64,000 bases of DNA from NCBI RefSeq assembly GCF_900215465.1, contig NZ_OBEH01000003.1, forward strand, positions 558,001 through 622,000, read 5' to 3'. Positions 29,153-38,937 of this stretch are shown here, piece after piece; positions within the stretch are counted from its first letter, which is position 1, and the number at the start of each line of letters is the position of its first letter. The DNA comes from Flagellimonas pacifica (GTDB lineage: Bacteria > Bacteroidota > Bacteroidia > Flavobacteriales > Flavobacteriaceae). The position numbers were made by a program, and so were the translations under genes. Under the pieces are notes generated by a model. That model was given only the letters and a program-made list of their open reading frames with translations. It did no database searches and had not been told where the DNA came from.

Positions 29153-30655
29153 ATGTATAGGTTTCGAGTTTGTTTCTTATTGGTTTTGGCAACCACCATT
29201 CTATGTGCGCAAGAGCGAACATTACCCGCTGATTTCAGGCAACATGGACTAACACAGTTTAATGCGAGTCTTTTAAATGCTACTTATGGTATGGATTGGA
29301 ACAATCCGAATTCAGTTTCCATTTGGACACGTTGGCAATGGCAAACTGTAGATGGTGACCCTACCAGTTTATTTGCGAATTATACTCATGGAATTGACCA
29401 ACAATCATCTTTTGGAATTGGTTTTTTGCAACACAATACCGGTACTTATCTGTATACGGGAGCCAATTTAAACTACGCTTATGCCATTCCCATAGATAAT
29501 TCTATGAAGCTGATAGTTGGAGTGAACACTTTTGCATTTCAAGAAAAATTAGCGGATGATCGTTTTATTTCCAATCCTGATATTGATTTGCCTCAGTTGG
29601 AAAGTACAAATGATTTCATTTTACAATTTTCACCTGCAATACGATTACAAGTAGATCAATTTAGTGTTGGACTGGCAGTGGAAAATGCAATTGATTTCAA
29701 TTTATCGGATAGTGGAAATGATGATTCGAGGAATTCGGGCATTTTTATTGGAACGTTGAGCAATGATTTTCCAGTTACCTTATTTTCTGGATTGGAACAT
29801 AGTTTTGTGCGCCCTATACTTTACGTAAAAGCAATTCCGGATGCGGATACACAATTTGGCATTAATGGATTGTTATCCACATCTAAATTTTGGTTACAAG
29901 GGGGCTATAATAGTTTTTATGGAATATCTGGCGGTGCAGGTGTAACTTTTGCTAAGCAATTTTCCATTGGAGGGTTGTTGGAATTTGGAACTGATAGTGT
30001 TTTAAGCGATGAGAAATCTACTGTTGAGTTGATAGCTTCGTACCATTTTGGAAGAACTGACCAACGAAGAAAAGTAGTAGGGTTTGATGTTGAAAAAGAT
30101 GATGCATTGGCTTTGGAACGTATAAAAGCGGAAGAAGAACAAAAACGGCGAGAAGCGCAAAAAGCTCAAGAGGCGGAGAAAAAAGCTATTGAGCAACAAA
30201 AAAGATTGGAAGAAGCAAAGCAATTTGATGTTGAAAAAGAGGAGTTGCATAAAAAGCAGGCACAAGAAAGAGATTCTATGGGCAAAGCGATATTGATAGA
30301 TAAAGAATTAATAGATGCCCAGAGAAAGAAGGACAGTATAGCAGAACTTCAGCGTGAAAAAGTAGAGCTTAGGCCTAACGAAAGATATGAAGAGGTCACC
30401 AATGCTGAAGGTATGGAACCTGGTTTTTATTTAATAGCCAATGTGTTCGGTACCAAACGCTATTTTGAGAGTTTCATGCTTACACTGAAAAAAATGGGAC
30501 TAAATCCAAAATCGTTTTATAGAAGCCAGAACAAGTTTAATTATGTGTATTTGGAACGCTATAACACCATGCGGGAGGCCAGAGAAGCAAGAGATAGTAG
30601 GTTAGATGGGAAATACCCAGGCAAGACCTGGGTTTTTAGGGTGAGGGCAAATTAA
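29153..30655 (+). CDS. PorP/SprF-like outer membrane protein fused to a SPOR-like domain
   Basis: 500 residues. Signal peptide MYRFRVCFLLVLATTILC followed by QERTLPADFRQHGLTQFNASLLNATYG, the start of the PorP/SprF beta-barrel family (about 20-300), which takes part in type IX secretion and gliding. Then a charged coiled coil (about 315-410: repeated EEEQKRREAQKAQEAEKKA) and a C-terminal alpha/beta domain (about 425-500: GFYLIANVFGTKRYFESFMLTLKKMGLNP) that resembles SPOR domains binding peptidoglycan. The three-part layout would link a barrel through a long stalk to the cell wall. No gld or spr genes are adjacent. Confidence 0.82.
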   Translation: MYRFRVCFLLVLATTILCAQERTLPADFRQHGLTQFNASLLNATYGMDWNNPNSVSIWTRWQWQTVDGDPTSLFANYTHGIDQQSSFGIGFLQHNTGTYLYTGANLNYAYAIPIDNSMKLIVGVNTFAFQEKLADDRFISNPDIDLPQLESTNDFILQFSPAIRLQVDQFSVGLAVENAIDFNLSDSGNDDSRNSGIFIGTLSNDFPVTLFSGLEHSFVRPILYVKAIPDADTQFGINGLLSTSKFWLQGGYNSFYGISGGAGVTFAKQFSIGGLLEFGTDSVLSDEKSTVELIASYHFGRTDQRRKVVGFDVEKDDALALERIKAEEEQKRREAQKAQEAEKKAIEQQKRLEEAKQFDVEKEELHKKQAQERDSMGKAILIDKELIDAQRKKDSIAELQREKVELRPNERYEEVTNAEGMEPGFYLIANVFGTKRYFESFMLTLKKMGLNPKSFYRSQNKFNYVYLERYNTMREAREARDSRLDGKYPGKTWVFRVRAN

Positions 30656-30660
30656 ATATC

Positions 30661-31257
30661 TTATTTTTTGATTTCCCTTTGTACCAAATGCTCTAAATAG
30701 GCTATAGTGTTGATGAGGTATTTTCTATCTCGTGTCATTGTGGACATGGCAATGGCACCTTGTAGCATTGTAAAAAGTTGTTTGGCAAATTGAAGTGGTG
30801 GAACAGGCAAATGTATTTCATTTAGATTCACCCCATTCTCCAAGACCAATGCTATTTTACCTTCAATTTCTTTAATGGTTTCCTTTACTGCCGCGGCAAG
30901 CAATTTATGGTTGTTTTGTGCATCGACCCCAACATTTAATATGGGACATCCACCAAAAGGAAGGGTAAATACATCATATTGTCTGTAGAATCGTAACAGA
31001 GAATACAATTTGTCCAAGGCACTGCCTTCCACATCCAATTTTTCATCTATAATCGCCAACAAATGGTTCTGATTGTACTCAAATGCTGATAGAGCAAGTG
31101 TTTCCTTGTTCTCAAAATTCCCGTATATGGCACCTTTGGTAAGCCCTGTAGCTTCCGTAAGGTCACTCATACTTGTACCCACATACCCAAACTTATTGAA
31201 AATTGGTGCAACAGTTTCGATTATATAGGCTGTGGTCCGCTCTGCTTTTTTGGTCAT
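30661..31257 (-). CDS. TetR/AcrR family transcriptional regulator
   Basis: 198 residues. N-terminal helix-turn-helix of the TetR type: IIETVAPIFNKFGYVGTSMSDLTEATGLTKGAIYGNFENKETLAL (about 10-55). The C-terminal ligand domain holds a proline-rich PVPPLQFAKQLFTMLQGAIA. It probably represses its own gene or neighbours in response to a small hydrophobic ligand. The adjacent clpB has its own terminator, so their association is unclear. Confidence 0.9.
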   Translation of the reverse strand: MTKKAERTTAYIIETVAPIFNKFGYVGTSMSDLTEATGLTKGAIYGNFENKETLALSAFEYNQNHLLAIIDEKLDVEGSALDKLYSLLRFYRQYDVFTLPFGGCPILNVGVDAQNNHKLLAAAVKETIKEIEGKIALVLENGVNLNEIHLPVPPLQFAKQLFTMLQGAIAMSTMTRDRKYLINTIAYLEHLVQREIKK

Positions 31258-31327
31258 AGTGGTCAGGGTTGGTTCTGGGTCTTGCTAATATATAAAAAAC
31301 AGATACTGCATGGTATATTAAAATGTA

Positions 31328-31359
31328 AAAGCCCTTATTTTTAACAAAATAAGGGCTTT
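31328..31359 (-). terminator. Strong terminator after clpB
   Basis: A 14-bp perfect stem: AAAGCCCTTATTTT (31328-31341) with AAAATAAGGGCTTT (31346-31359), loop TAAC. A- and T-rich arms make it bidirectional, but it follows the clpB stop on the minus strand by 19 nt. Confidence 0.9.
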
Positions 31360-31378
31360 GATTAATTACAATCTCCGT

Positions 31379-33979
31379 TTAGTTCACCAGTTCGTTTTGA
31401 TTTCTGAAGACTAATTTATCATCAAAAGAGTCAAGCAAAATGATACTCTCGGCTTTTATTTTTCCAGCCAAAAGTTCTTTGGAAAGATTGTTCAGAACTT
31501 CTTTTTGAATTAATCTTTTTACAGGTCTTGCCCCAAACTGGGGATCGTATCCCTTTTCTGCCAAGTAAACAATTGCCTCTTCCGTGGCATCTAAGGTAAT
31601 ATGTTGTTTGGAAACCATCTTTTTGAGCTGATCCAACTGAAGTCGGACAATTTCTTTGATATCTGACTTGGTCAATGGAGTGAACATGATGATATCATCA
31701 ATTCGGTTCAAGAACTCCGGTCTAATAGTTTTACGAAGCAAGCCCATTACCTCTGTTCGGGCCGCTTCCGTTGCACTTTCCACATCCACAGCGCCTTCAA
31801 ACTTTTCTTGAATTATTGGACTACCCATGTTACTGGTCATGATGATGATAGAATTTTTAAAATCTGCCACCCGACCTTTATTGTCTGTCAATCTGCCCTC
31901 ATCCAACACTTGCAATAAAATATTGAACGTGTCGGGATGGGCTTTTTCAATCTCATCCAATAAGACCACAGAATATGGCTTTCTTCTAACTGCTTCTGTC
32001 AATTGTCCACCTTCATCATAGCCCACATATCCGGGAGGCGCACCAACCAATCTGCTTACGGAATGACGTTCTTGGTATTCGCTCATATCTATCCGGGTAA
32101 TGGCATTTTCATCATCAAACAAGTACGCCGCCAATGTTTTGGCCAATTCTGTTTTACCAACACCTGTATTTCCGAGAAATAGGAATGAACCTATTGGTTT
32201 TTTAGCATCTTGTAGTCCAGCCCTACTTCTTCGAATAGCATCGGAAACTGCAACAATGGCTTCTTCTTGACCAACCACACGTTTGTGCAGTACATTTTCA
32301 AGTTTCAGCAGTTTTTCCCGCTCACTTTGCAACATTTTGGTCACTGGAATACCGGTCCATTTGGCAACTACTTCGGCAATGTCCTCATTGGTAACTTCTT
32401 CTTTGATAAGTGTTCCAGAACTCTGTTGTTCTGTCAATTCCTCCTGCAGTTTCTCAAGTCGCTCTTGGGATTCCTTTATTTTTCCATAGCGTAACTCTGC
32501 CACTTTCCCATAATCTCCATTACGTTCTGCACGTTCGGCTTCGAGTTTAAAATTCTCTATATCCTGTTTTGTTTTTTGGATGTTGTCCACAACACTTTTT
32601 TCGCTTTCCCATTGCGCAAAAATCTCATTGCGATCCTCTTTCAAATTGGCCAGTTCCAGATTGAGGCTCTGCAACTTGGGTTTGTCGTTTTCCCGTTTTA
32701 TGGCTTCAATTTCAATTTCCAACTGCATTATTTTCCGGTCCAGCACATCCAGTTCCTCAGGTTTGGAATTGATTTCCATCCGAAGTTTGGAAGCGGCTTC
32801 GTCCATAAGATCTATGGCTTTGTCCGGCAAAAATCTATTAGTGATGTACCGTTGGGATAATTCAACTGCGGAGATTACAGCTTCATCCTTAATACGCACT
32901 TTGTGATGCGCTTCATACTTTTCTTTTATTCCCCTTAAAATTGAAATAGCACTTTCCGTATCGGGCTCATCAATCACCACTTTTTGAAACCTTCGTTCCA
33001 AAGCTTTGTCCTTTTCAAAGTATTTTTGATATTCATCTAGGGTAGTGGCCCCAATAGCTCTAAGTTCGCCCCTTGCCAAAGCAGGTTTAAGGATATTGGC
33101 TGCATCCATGGCTCCTTGACCTCCACCGGCACCTACAAGGGTGTGTATTTCATCAATAAAAAGCACGATATCCCCATCAGAAGAAGTGACTTCCTTGATG
33201 ACCGCTTTTAGACGCTCCTCAAATTCTCCTTTGTATTTGGCGCCAGCGATGAGTGCTCCCATGTCTAGGGAGTAGATTGTTTTGTCCTTAAGGTTTTCAG
33301 GAATATCTCCTTGCACAATTCTATGGGCCAATCCTTCTGCAATTGCTGTTTTGCCCACCCCGGGTTCACCAACCAACATTGGATTGTTCTTGGTTCTTCG
33401 GGATAAAATTTGAAGCACTCTCCTTATTTCTTCATCCCTTCCAATAACAGGGTCAAGTTTACCACTGTCCGCAAGTTGGTTTAGGTTTTTGGCATATTTA
33501 TCTAACGAATTATAGGTATCCTCCGCACTTTGGGAAGTTACTTTGCCGCCTTTTCTAAGTTCTTCAATGGCAGCTTTCAGATGTTTTTCCGTGACTCCTT
33601 GATCCTTAAGAATTTGAGCTATCTTACTTTTTGATTTGAAAATGGCCAAGAACAAATGCTCTATGGATACAAATTCATCCCCCATTTTTTTAGCAACAAT
33701 GGAGGCTTCGTTCAAAGATTTTCCAGCTTCTCTTGAAAGCATAATCTCTCCTCCAGAAACTTTGGAAAAACTTTCCAATTCTTTTTCTAGAATCTGATGG
33801 ATCAATGATGTATTGACATTGAGTTTTTTAAGAATAAAGGGCAATACATTTTCGTCAACCTCAGCGATGGCTTTGAAAATATGTTCATTTTCTATTTGTT
33901 GATGCCCAAGCTCTTGAGCAAGCTGCTGTGCTTGCTGAATGGCTTCTTGTGATTTTATGGTGAAATTATTAAAGTTCAT
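31379..33979 (-). CDS. clpB: ATP-dependent disaggregase ClpB
   Basis: Hsp100 chaperone that extracts proteins from aggregates with DnaK. 866 residues from ATG 33979 ([20 protein letters not shown]). N-terminal Clp repeat domain (to about 145), first AAA module with [15 protein letters not shown] and [13 protein letters not shown], the coiled-coil middle domain (about 400-530), second AAA module with [15 protein letters not shown] and [11 protein letters not shown], and the C-terminal D2-small domain. An alternative TTG lies 6 nt upstream. Heat-shock regulation is expected from the family, but I could not identify an operator. Confidence 0.98.
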   Translation of the reverse strand: MNFNNFTIKSQEAIQQAQQLAQELGHQQIENEHIFKAIAEVDENVLPFILKKLNVNTSLIHQILEKELESFSKVSGGEIMLSREAGKSLNEASIVAKKMGDEFVSIEHLFLAIFKSKSKIAQILKDQGVTEKHLKAAIEELRKGGKVTSQSAEDTYNSLDKYAKNLNQLADSGKLDPVIGRDEEIRRVLQILSRRTKNNPMLVGEPGVGKTAIAEGLAHRIVQGDIPENLKDKTIYSLDMGALIAGAKYKGEFEERLKAVIKEVTSSDGDIVLFIDEIHTLVGAGGGQGAMDAANILKPALARGELRAIGATTLDEYQKYFEKDKALERRFQKVVIDEPDTESAISILRGIKEKYEAHHKVRIKDEAVISAVELSQRYITNRFLPDKAIDLMDEAASKLRMEINSKPEELDVLDRKIMQLEIEIEAIKRENDKPKLQSLNLELANLKEDRNEIFAQWESEKSVVDNIQKTKQDIENFKLEAERAERNGDYGKVAELRYGKIKESQERLEKLQEELTEQQSSGTLIKEEVTNEDIAEVVAKWTGIPVTKMLQSEREKLLKLENVLHKRVVGQEEAIVAVSDAIRRSRAGLQDAKKPIGSFLFLGNTGVGKTELAKTLAAYLFDDENAITRIDMSEYQERHSVSRLVGAPPGYVGYDEGGQLTEAVRRKPYSVVLLDEIEKAHPDTFNILLQVLDEGRLTDNKGRVADFKNSIIIMTSNMGSPIIQEKFEGAVDVESATEAARTEVMGLLRKTIRPEFLNRIDDIIMFTPLTKSDIKEIVRLQLDQLKKMVSKQHITLDATEEAIVYLAEKGYDPQFGARPVKRLIQKEVLNNLSKELLAGKIKAESIILLDSFDDKLVFRNQNELVN

Positions 33980-34089
33980 TTTCAATGTTTTTACTTGGGT
34001 AATGTCAACAACCTTACCATAGGTAAAGTACAGTCAAAATGTCGGTAAAACCTTGAAAATAAAGGACATTTCGTCAGCTTGTAAGCTTT

Positions 34090-34120
34090 TTGCGCATGCC
34101 CGACATAACTAGTAAATTTG
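34090..34120 (+). promoter_or_regulatory. Promoter of the ytxJ gene, possibly giving a leaderless transcript
   Basis: TTG at 34090-34092, 20 nt spacer, TAAATTTG at 34113-34120. The last G is 4 nt before the ATG at 34125, so transcription should begin at about the start codon. Confidence 0.6.
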
Positions 34121-34124
34121 ATGC

Positions 34125-34514
34125 ATGGGAATATTTGACAACTTATTTGGCAAAAAAGAGCAAACACAACGTGAAGAAAAACAGATTCCATGGATACCTT
34201 TGGTAGACATGGCGCAGTTGGATGAGGTTGCAGAAAAATCGAAAACCAGAACCCAACTCATTTTTAAACACTCTACCACTTGTGGAATAAGTAGAATGGT
34301 GTTGAACATGTTCACGGAATCTTACAACCTGAACGAAGAAAAGGATATTTATTTTTTGGACCTACATGCGCATCGTGATGTTTCCAATGCCGTAGCATCC
34401 AAGTTTCAGGTAATGCATCAATCTCCACAATTATTGATTGTTAAGAATGGAGAGGTTAGCTTCCATACTTCGCATGGGGCTATTTCGGATATAAATCTAC
34501 AGGAATACGTATAA
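34125..34514 (+). CDS. YtxJ family bacillithiol-system redox protein
   Basis: 129-residue thioredoxin-fold protein (MGIFDNLFGKKEQTQREEKQ at the N-terminus). The active segment FKHSTTCGISRMVL has a single cysteine (C53), as in YtxJ/BrxC-like monothiol proteins linked to bacillithiol. Its partners BrxA/BrxB, BshA-C are not in the window, so use of bacillithiol in this organism is inferred only from the family. It ends in a strong terminator. Confidence 0.88.
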   Translation: MGIFDNLFGKKEQTQREEKQIPWIPLVDMAQLDEVAEKSKTRTQLIFKHSTTCGISRMVLNMFTESYNLNEEKDIYFLDLHAHRDVSNAVASKFQVMHQSPQLLIVKNGEVSFHTSHGAISDINLQEYV

Positions 34515-34546
34515 AAAAAGCCCCGACGAATAGCCGGGGCTTTTTT
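34514..34546 (+). terminator. Rho-independent terminator after ytxJ
   Basis: AAAAAAGCCCCG (34514-34525) pairs with CGGGGCTTTTTT (34535-34546), loop ACGAATAGC. The T-tail makes this strong; the A-rich left arm allows activity on the opposite strand as well, for the gene 34605-35810. Confidence 0.92.
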
Positions 34547-34604
34547 ATTTAATCAAACTGGGGCATTTGAATAATATTGTTGAATCTCAATTCGATAATT
34601 TGTT

Positions 34605-35810
34605 TTAATCATTGAACTGATTATCCGCAACAAACCGGTTCTGGGTAATAATGGACTTCAATCTTAATTTTAAGTCCTCCCCGGCATCATAGACCATCTG
34701 TTCGTTGGTAGGGAACGGAACGGCCCTAACATTCAGTAAAGTGATTAGATCAGTATCCAAAGCTCTTTTATCTCCTCTATAGTTGGCATATATGTGCTCA
34801 AAGACAAATTCACTACTTAAAGGATAAGAGTTGATTTCCTGACCGCTCTTTAAATCAGTAAAACTTACTTTGGCTCCTATTTGGGCTGTCTTAAATTGAG
34901 TGAACTGGTAAAAATTGCACTTCACCTTTTTGAACTTATCAACTTTTATATCGTTTCCAAGACTGTCCTTGGCTACATTTCCATTATCGTCCAATACATA
35001 TTTATAACCGTCTTTGACCAGTTTTTCTTTTATGATCTGCTTCTCGTTTACTTGTTCTGGAGAAACATTGATTTCCCTAAAGTCAAGGTTAAGCGCATAG
35101 TCATATTTAATATTGGTCACCGGATTGGAATGGTACTCCATCCAAAAGTCATTGATACCATACGCATTGAAATCCAATAGTTCGTCTTCCAATCGTTCAG
35201 GAATAATCTGTTGTGTGCCATTACCAATTTCTACCCTCACATATTCGAGCCCTTTGGCATAGGCATCGTCCATTTTGGCAATGGTTTCTTTGTAACCTGG
35301 GTTTATTTCCTGTAAATATTTCAATTCGCTATAAGCAGCTCTATAATCTTCCTTTTCGTTAGCGGAGGTCAAAAGATTATTGGCATTGCTGTATAAATAC
35401 TCAGATAGGTTATTTTTTGTAGCTACAATTCTTGAGTCATAGTTTACAAAATCAAACGAGGCATTCCTGTTTTCATCATAAATAGGAAGTGGCATTAACG
35501 GCCTAATTCGCTCCTGAATCTGTTTCAGTTGCAAGTATTTGTTGTATATGGTTTCCAAGTTTGCAGGATTACCATCTCCTTCTAAAAAGGATATTTGCTC
35601 CATTTCACGCTGAGCATTTTTGACAAAAGCGTCCTCTAAGAGCAAAACATATGCTTGATGTCCTTTTTTGGTTTTGTTTTCCGCAAGGTTTTTAATGGCT
35701 TTGTTCATGGCCGAAATATAGTTGCCACTGTTCAATGCCTCCTGGGTTTTCTTTACACCGCCACAAGCGGCAAGCAGAATTAATGTGCTAATGAGTAATA
35801 GTTTTTTCAT
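34605..35810 (-). CDS. Hypothetical lipoprotein with TPR-like helices
   Basis: 401 residues. Lipoprotein signal MKKLLLISTLILLAACGG, then helical pairs at about 20-180 that look like degenerate TPR repeats (ALNSGNYISAMNKAIKNLAENK, DYRAAYSELKYLQEINPGYKET), and a beta-rich C-terminal half (VTNIKYDYALNLDFREI, GAKVSFTDLKSGQEINSYP). I do not recognise a named family. Probably surface-attached or on the periplasmic side of the outer membrane. It stands alone, between convergent ytxJ and divergent glyA. Confidence 0.72.
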   Translation of the reverse strand: MKKLLLISTLILLAACGGVKKTQEALNSGNYISAMNKAIKNLAENKTKKGHQAYVLLLEDAFVKNAQREMEQISFLEGDGNPANLETIYNKYLQLKQIQERIRPLMPLPIYDENRNASFDFVNYDSRIVATKNNLSEYLYSNANNLLTSANEKEDYRAAYSELKYLQEINPGYKETIAKMDDAYAKGLEYVRVEIGNGTQQIIPERLEDELLDFNAYGINDFWMEYHSNPVTNIKYDYALNLDFREINVSPEQVNEKQIIKEKLVKDGYKYVLDDNGNVAKDSLGNDIKVDKFKKVKCNFYQFTQFKTAQIGAKVSFTDLKSGQEINSYPLSSEFVFEHIYANYRGDKRALDTDLITLLNVRAVPFPTNEQMVYDAGEDLKLRLKSIITQNRFVADNQFND

Positions 35811-36060
35811 GGCTTTTTGATTTTATGGTTTTTAGTTGGTTTCCAACAGCCGTGCCAAAAACCTATATTCTAGTAACGAAAAAGGATATATGGTAGTATA
35901 ATTTCGATGAAATACACAAAAAATGTACTTTTTTTAATAATTCTGAAGTGAAAGCATATTGTTAATTGCCATTTGATAAAATACCTTTCAGTGTCATTTT
36001 TTTTAGGTTCAAATTCCTATTCTATTCGTAATTTTGGGACTTCTTAAATTTAAAAGGCAG
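35811..36060. other. Intergenic region between a lipoprotein gene and glyA
   Basis: AT-rich 250 bp between divergent genes. It contains the glyA -7 element (36029-36036) and otherwise no ORF with family character, repeat or hairpin that I can support. Confidence 0.5.
36029..36036 (+). promoter_or_regulatory. Candidate -7 promoter element of glyA
   Basis: TAATTTTG fits TAnnTTTG and lies 24 nt before ATG 36061. It overlaps the longer open frame (from 36034), which supports ATG 36061 as the true start. Confidence 0.45.
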
Positions 36061-37338
36061 ATGCAAAGAGACCACCAAATTTTTGACCTCATCGAGGATG
36101 AAAGAAATAGACAGCTAGAAGGGATTGAACTTATAGCTTCAGAGAATTTTACAAGCCCTCAGGTAATGGAGGCTGCAGGTTCTGTGTTAACCAACAAATA
36201 TGCTGAGGGATATCCCGGAAAGCGTTATTATGGAGGTTGTGAGGTAGTTGACGAGGTTGAACAATTGGCCATAGACCGGGCCAAGGAGCTTTTTGGTGCT
36301 GTTTATGCCAATGTACAGCCACATTCTGGTTCTCAGGCCAACGCAGCGGTCTACCATGCTTGTTTGAAGCCAGGGGATACCATTTTAGGTTTTGACCTTT
36401 CGCATGGAGGACATCTTACCCATGGATCACCGGTGAATTTCTCTGGAAAATTGTACAATCCTGTTTTTTATGGTGTGGATGAGGAAACGGGAACTTTGAA
36501 TTATGATAAGATTCAGGAAATTGCAACCAAAGAGAAGCCAAAGATGATCATTGCCGGGGCTTCTGCATATTCCCGTGATATGGACTTTAAAAGGTTTAGG
36601 GAGATAGCAGATAGCGTGAATGCCATATTATTGGCAGATATATCACATCCTGCAGGATTGATTGCCAAAGGAATCATGAACGACCCTATACCACATTGCC
36701 ATATAGTTACAACAACTACCCATAAAACATTGAGAGGCCCTAGGGGAGGTCTTATATTAATGGGAGAGAATTTTGAAAACCCTTTTGGAATTAGGCTTAA
36801 GAACGGAAACCTACGTAAAATGTCCGGTTTACTGGACTTGGCAGTGTTCCCAGGCAATCAAGGAGGACCATTGGAGCATATCATAGCTGCAAAGGCAGTG
36901 GCTTTTGGCGAGGCACTTTCTGATGACTTTTTACATTATATGCTGCAAGTGAAGAAAAATGCGGATGCCATGGCCAAAGCATTTATGAAAAGAGATTACA
37001 AAGTAATCTCTGGCGGAACGGACAACCATATGATGTTGATTGATCTCAGAAACAAGAACATTACAGGTAAGGACGCTGAAAAAGCCTTGGAACTTGCTGC
37101 AATTACGGCCAATAAAAATATGGTGCCATTTGATGATCAATCCCCGTTCATTACTTCTGGGGTTAGATTTGGGACGCCTGCAATAACCACGCGTGGGCTT
37201 GTAGAGTCTGACATGGAGACCATTGTTGGCTTTATTGATGAGGTAATCACAAATCCTGGTGATGAAGCGCATATTGCACAAATAAAAACAAAGGTCAATG
37301 ACTTAATGAAGTCACGACCTTTATTCACTACAAAATAG
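36061..37338 (+). CDS. glyA: Serine hydroxymethyltransferase GlyA
   Basis: PLP enzyme converting serine and tetrahydrofolate to glycine and methylene-THF. 425 residues from ATG 36061. The active site shows [33 protein letters not shown], and the PLP lysine K222 in [14 protein letters not shown]. Monocistronic. Confidence 0.98.
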   Translation: MQRDHQIFDLIEDERNRQLEGIELIASENFTSPQVMEAAGSVLTNKYAEGYPGKRYYGGCEVVDEVEQLAIDRAKELFGAVYANVQPHSGSQANAAVYHACLKPGDTILGFDLSHGGHLTHGSPVNFSGKLYNPVFYGVDEETGTLNYDKIQEIATKEKPKMIIAGASAYSRDMDFKRFREIADSVNAILLADISHPAGLIAKGIMNDPIPHCHIVTTTTHKTLRGPRGGLILMGENFENPFGIRLKNGNLRKMSGLLDLAVFPGNQGGPLEHIIAAKAVAFGEALSDDFLHYMLQVKKNADAMAKAFMKRDYKVISGGTDNHMMLIDLRNKNITGKDAEKALELAAITANKNMVPFDDQSPFITSGVRFGTPAITTRGLVESDMETIVGFIDEVITNPGDEAHIAQIKTKVNDLMKSRPLFTTK

Positions 37339-37376
37339 AAACTACCTGTGCTTATTAAAGCAAGGGTTTTATTGTC

Positions 37377-38066
37377 TTAATCCAAAAGAAAGAAATCTTC
37401 TTTTCGGAGCTGTTTTGTTTTTAGGTTATATACAATCACATCGTGTTGTAGGTCATCTTCAAAATAGAGGCCCCAATAGTCAAAATATGGTTTTTGATCA
37501 TTTATGACCTTGGCGTCTTCTTTTTGTTTGTCCTCAAAGACCGGAACAAAAATTTCATAGGGCATTTGGGTGAGACCTCTGGTAAAATACACAAAGTGCT
37601 CACTGGCTTTGGATATAACATCTTCTAATTGTTCAGGAATACTATGGTCATAGATTCTTGTAATTATTAAAGATGTATCCCTAAAATGCAGTGAAAGTTC
37701 TGCAATATCTACGGTATTGTTATTGTTGGCGCCCAGTTTTTGAAAGGCAGCATCAAAAGCGGATGTAACTGTACCTTCTTTTTCAATACAGGCAAAACCG
37801 CCCCAGTCACCATTATTAAAATGGTGGAGACTTTCGGTTAGCCCAAAATTACAATAGAGGTCTAAGACCAGGTCTGTTTTCTCATTATTGGTATGATAAC
37901 GGCATTGTACTCCTACTTCTGCAAAAAATTCTTTCTCCAGAACTTTGATGAACTCATTTAACCCATCCGCGGTAACAAAAGTCCGTATACCGCTTAGGGG
38001 GAAATTAGGGTTGACTTTTTTTTGGAATGGCATGTTTTGTGGTTTTGCTTGAATGTTCTCTCTCAA
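37377..38066 (-). CDS. Hypothetical protein, 229 aa
   Basis: A soluble protein without signal peptide or membrane segment. Visible are a C-terminal tract of YFDYWGLYFEDDLQHDVIVYN and a mid-protein ELSLHFRDTSLIITRIYDHSIPEQLEDVISK. An in-frame ATG 11 codons down (MPFQKKVNPN) may be the true start. I do not recognise the family. Downstream in orientation is glyA (convergent); upstream lies the NarL-type regulator gene. Confidence 0.62.
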   Translation of the reverse strand: MRENIQAKPQNMPFQKKVNPNFPLSGIRTFVTADGLNEFIKVLEKEFFAEVGVQCRYHTNNEKTDLVLDLYCNFGLTESLHHFNNGDWGGFACIEKEGTVTSAFDAAFQKLGANNNNTVDIAELSLHFRDTSLIITRIYDHSIPEQLEDVISKASEHFVYFTRGLTQMPYEIFVPVFEDKQKEDAKVINDQKPYFDYWGLYFEDDLQHDVIVYNLKTKQLRKEDFFLLD

Positions 38067-38210
38067 AGTTAAAACGAATCTTTATTTTCAGGTTGGAGGA
38101 AAACCTTAAAAATTCTGGGGGTTTTCCCCTATTTGCACGTTTTTTTTGAAAAAAACACCACAAAAAATGACTTTCTTGTGAATGGACAAACCAAAAGGAG
38201 GTATGGAATT

Positions 38211-38879
38211 TTAAATGAAACCTCTGTTTTTTGCAGCCAATATCAAGGCAAGGTCATTCTCGTTCTCAGTACCAAAAAGCGATTTTAAATGCCGCTTTCT
38301 GTTCTCTATGGAAGAAGGGGACAACTGTATGTAGTTCTCCAAATCTTTGTTTTTGGTGCCAATGGAAAGATGGTACAATATCTTTTTATCCTTTTCATCC
38401 AAACTGATGTCATTGGCCATTTTCTTTCTAATGGCAGAAAGGGCCTTAGAGGAATAATAAGGAGGGTTTAGCGTAACAACTTTAACGGCATCTTCCAAAG
38501 TTTTGGGATCTATATCCGTTTTTACCAGATACCCGTCTGGATCTACAGATTTAAGAATGCTATTGATCCTATAGCTGTCACTAAAAGAGGACATGAACAC
38601 TATTTTGGTCTCGGGCACCAGTTTACGGGCCATTACCCCCAAATTTTCCCCTGTTACGGGCTGGTGCTCGTTGGGAGGAAACAATTGCACATCCAAGAAC
38701 AGGATATCATATTTAAATGAGTTAACCGAATCCTCGATCATTTTTTTGCCTTGATCATAGGTGTTGGCGGTATCCACTATAATATTATACCCTTCAAAAA
38801 CCATCCCTTCAAGGATAAACTTATATCCCAACATGGTCATTTCATGGTCGTCTATGGCTAAAATTCTAAGTGTTTGCAT
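38211..38879 (-). CDS. NarL/LuxR-type response regulator
   Basis: 222 residues. Receiver domain with DDH (10-12) and phosphoacceptor D63 in ILFLDVQLFPP, and a lysine in YLVKTDIDP. The C-terminal helix-turn-helix has DKKILYHLSIGTKNKDLENY, LSPSSIENRKRHLKSLFG, as in LuxR-type DNA-binding domains. It lies 58 nt downstream of the TPR histidine kinase gene and is its likely partner. Confidence 0.88.
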   Translation of the reverse strand: MQTLRILAIDDHEMTMLGYKFILEGMVFEGYNIIVDTANTYDQGKKMIEDSVNSFKYDILFLDVQLFPPNEHQPVTGENLGVMARKLVPETKIVFMSSFSDSYRINSILKSVDPDGYLVKTDIDPKTLEDAVKVVTLNPPYYSSKALSAIRKKMANDISLDEKDKKILYHLSIGTKNKDLENYIQLSPSSIENRKRHLKSLFGTENENDLALILAAKNRGFI

Positions 38880-38937
38880 AGTGTTGTTTTTTGGTTGGTC
38901 CTAAACATTTACATTGATCATTTGTTTCTGATCTATA

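Noticed and set aside
36034-36060. Upstream extension of glyA
   Set aside because: It overlaps the -7 element; ATG 36061 gives the normal N-terminus.
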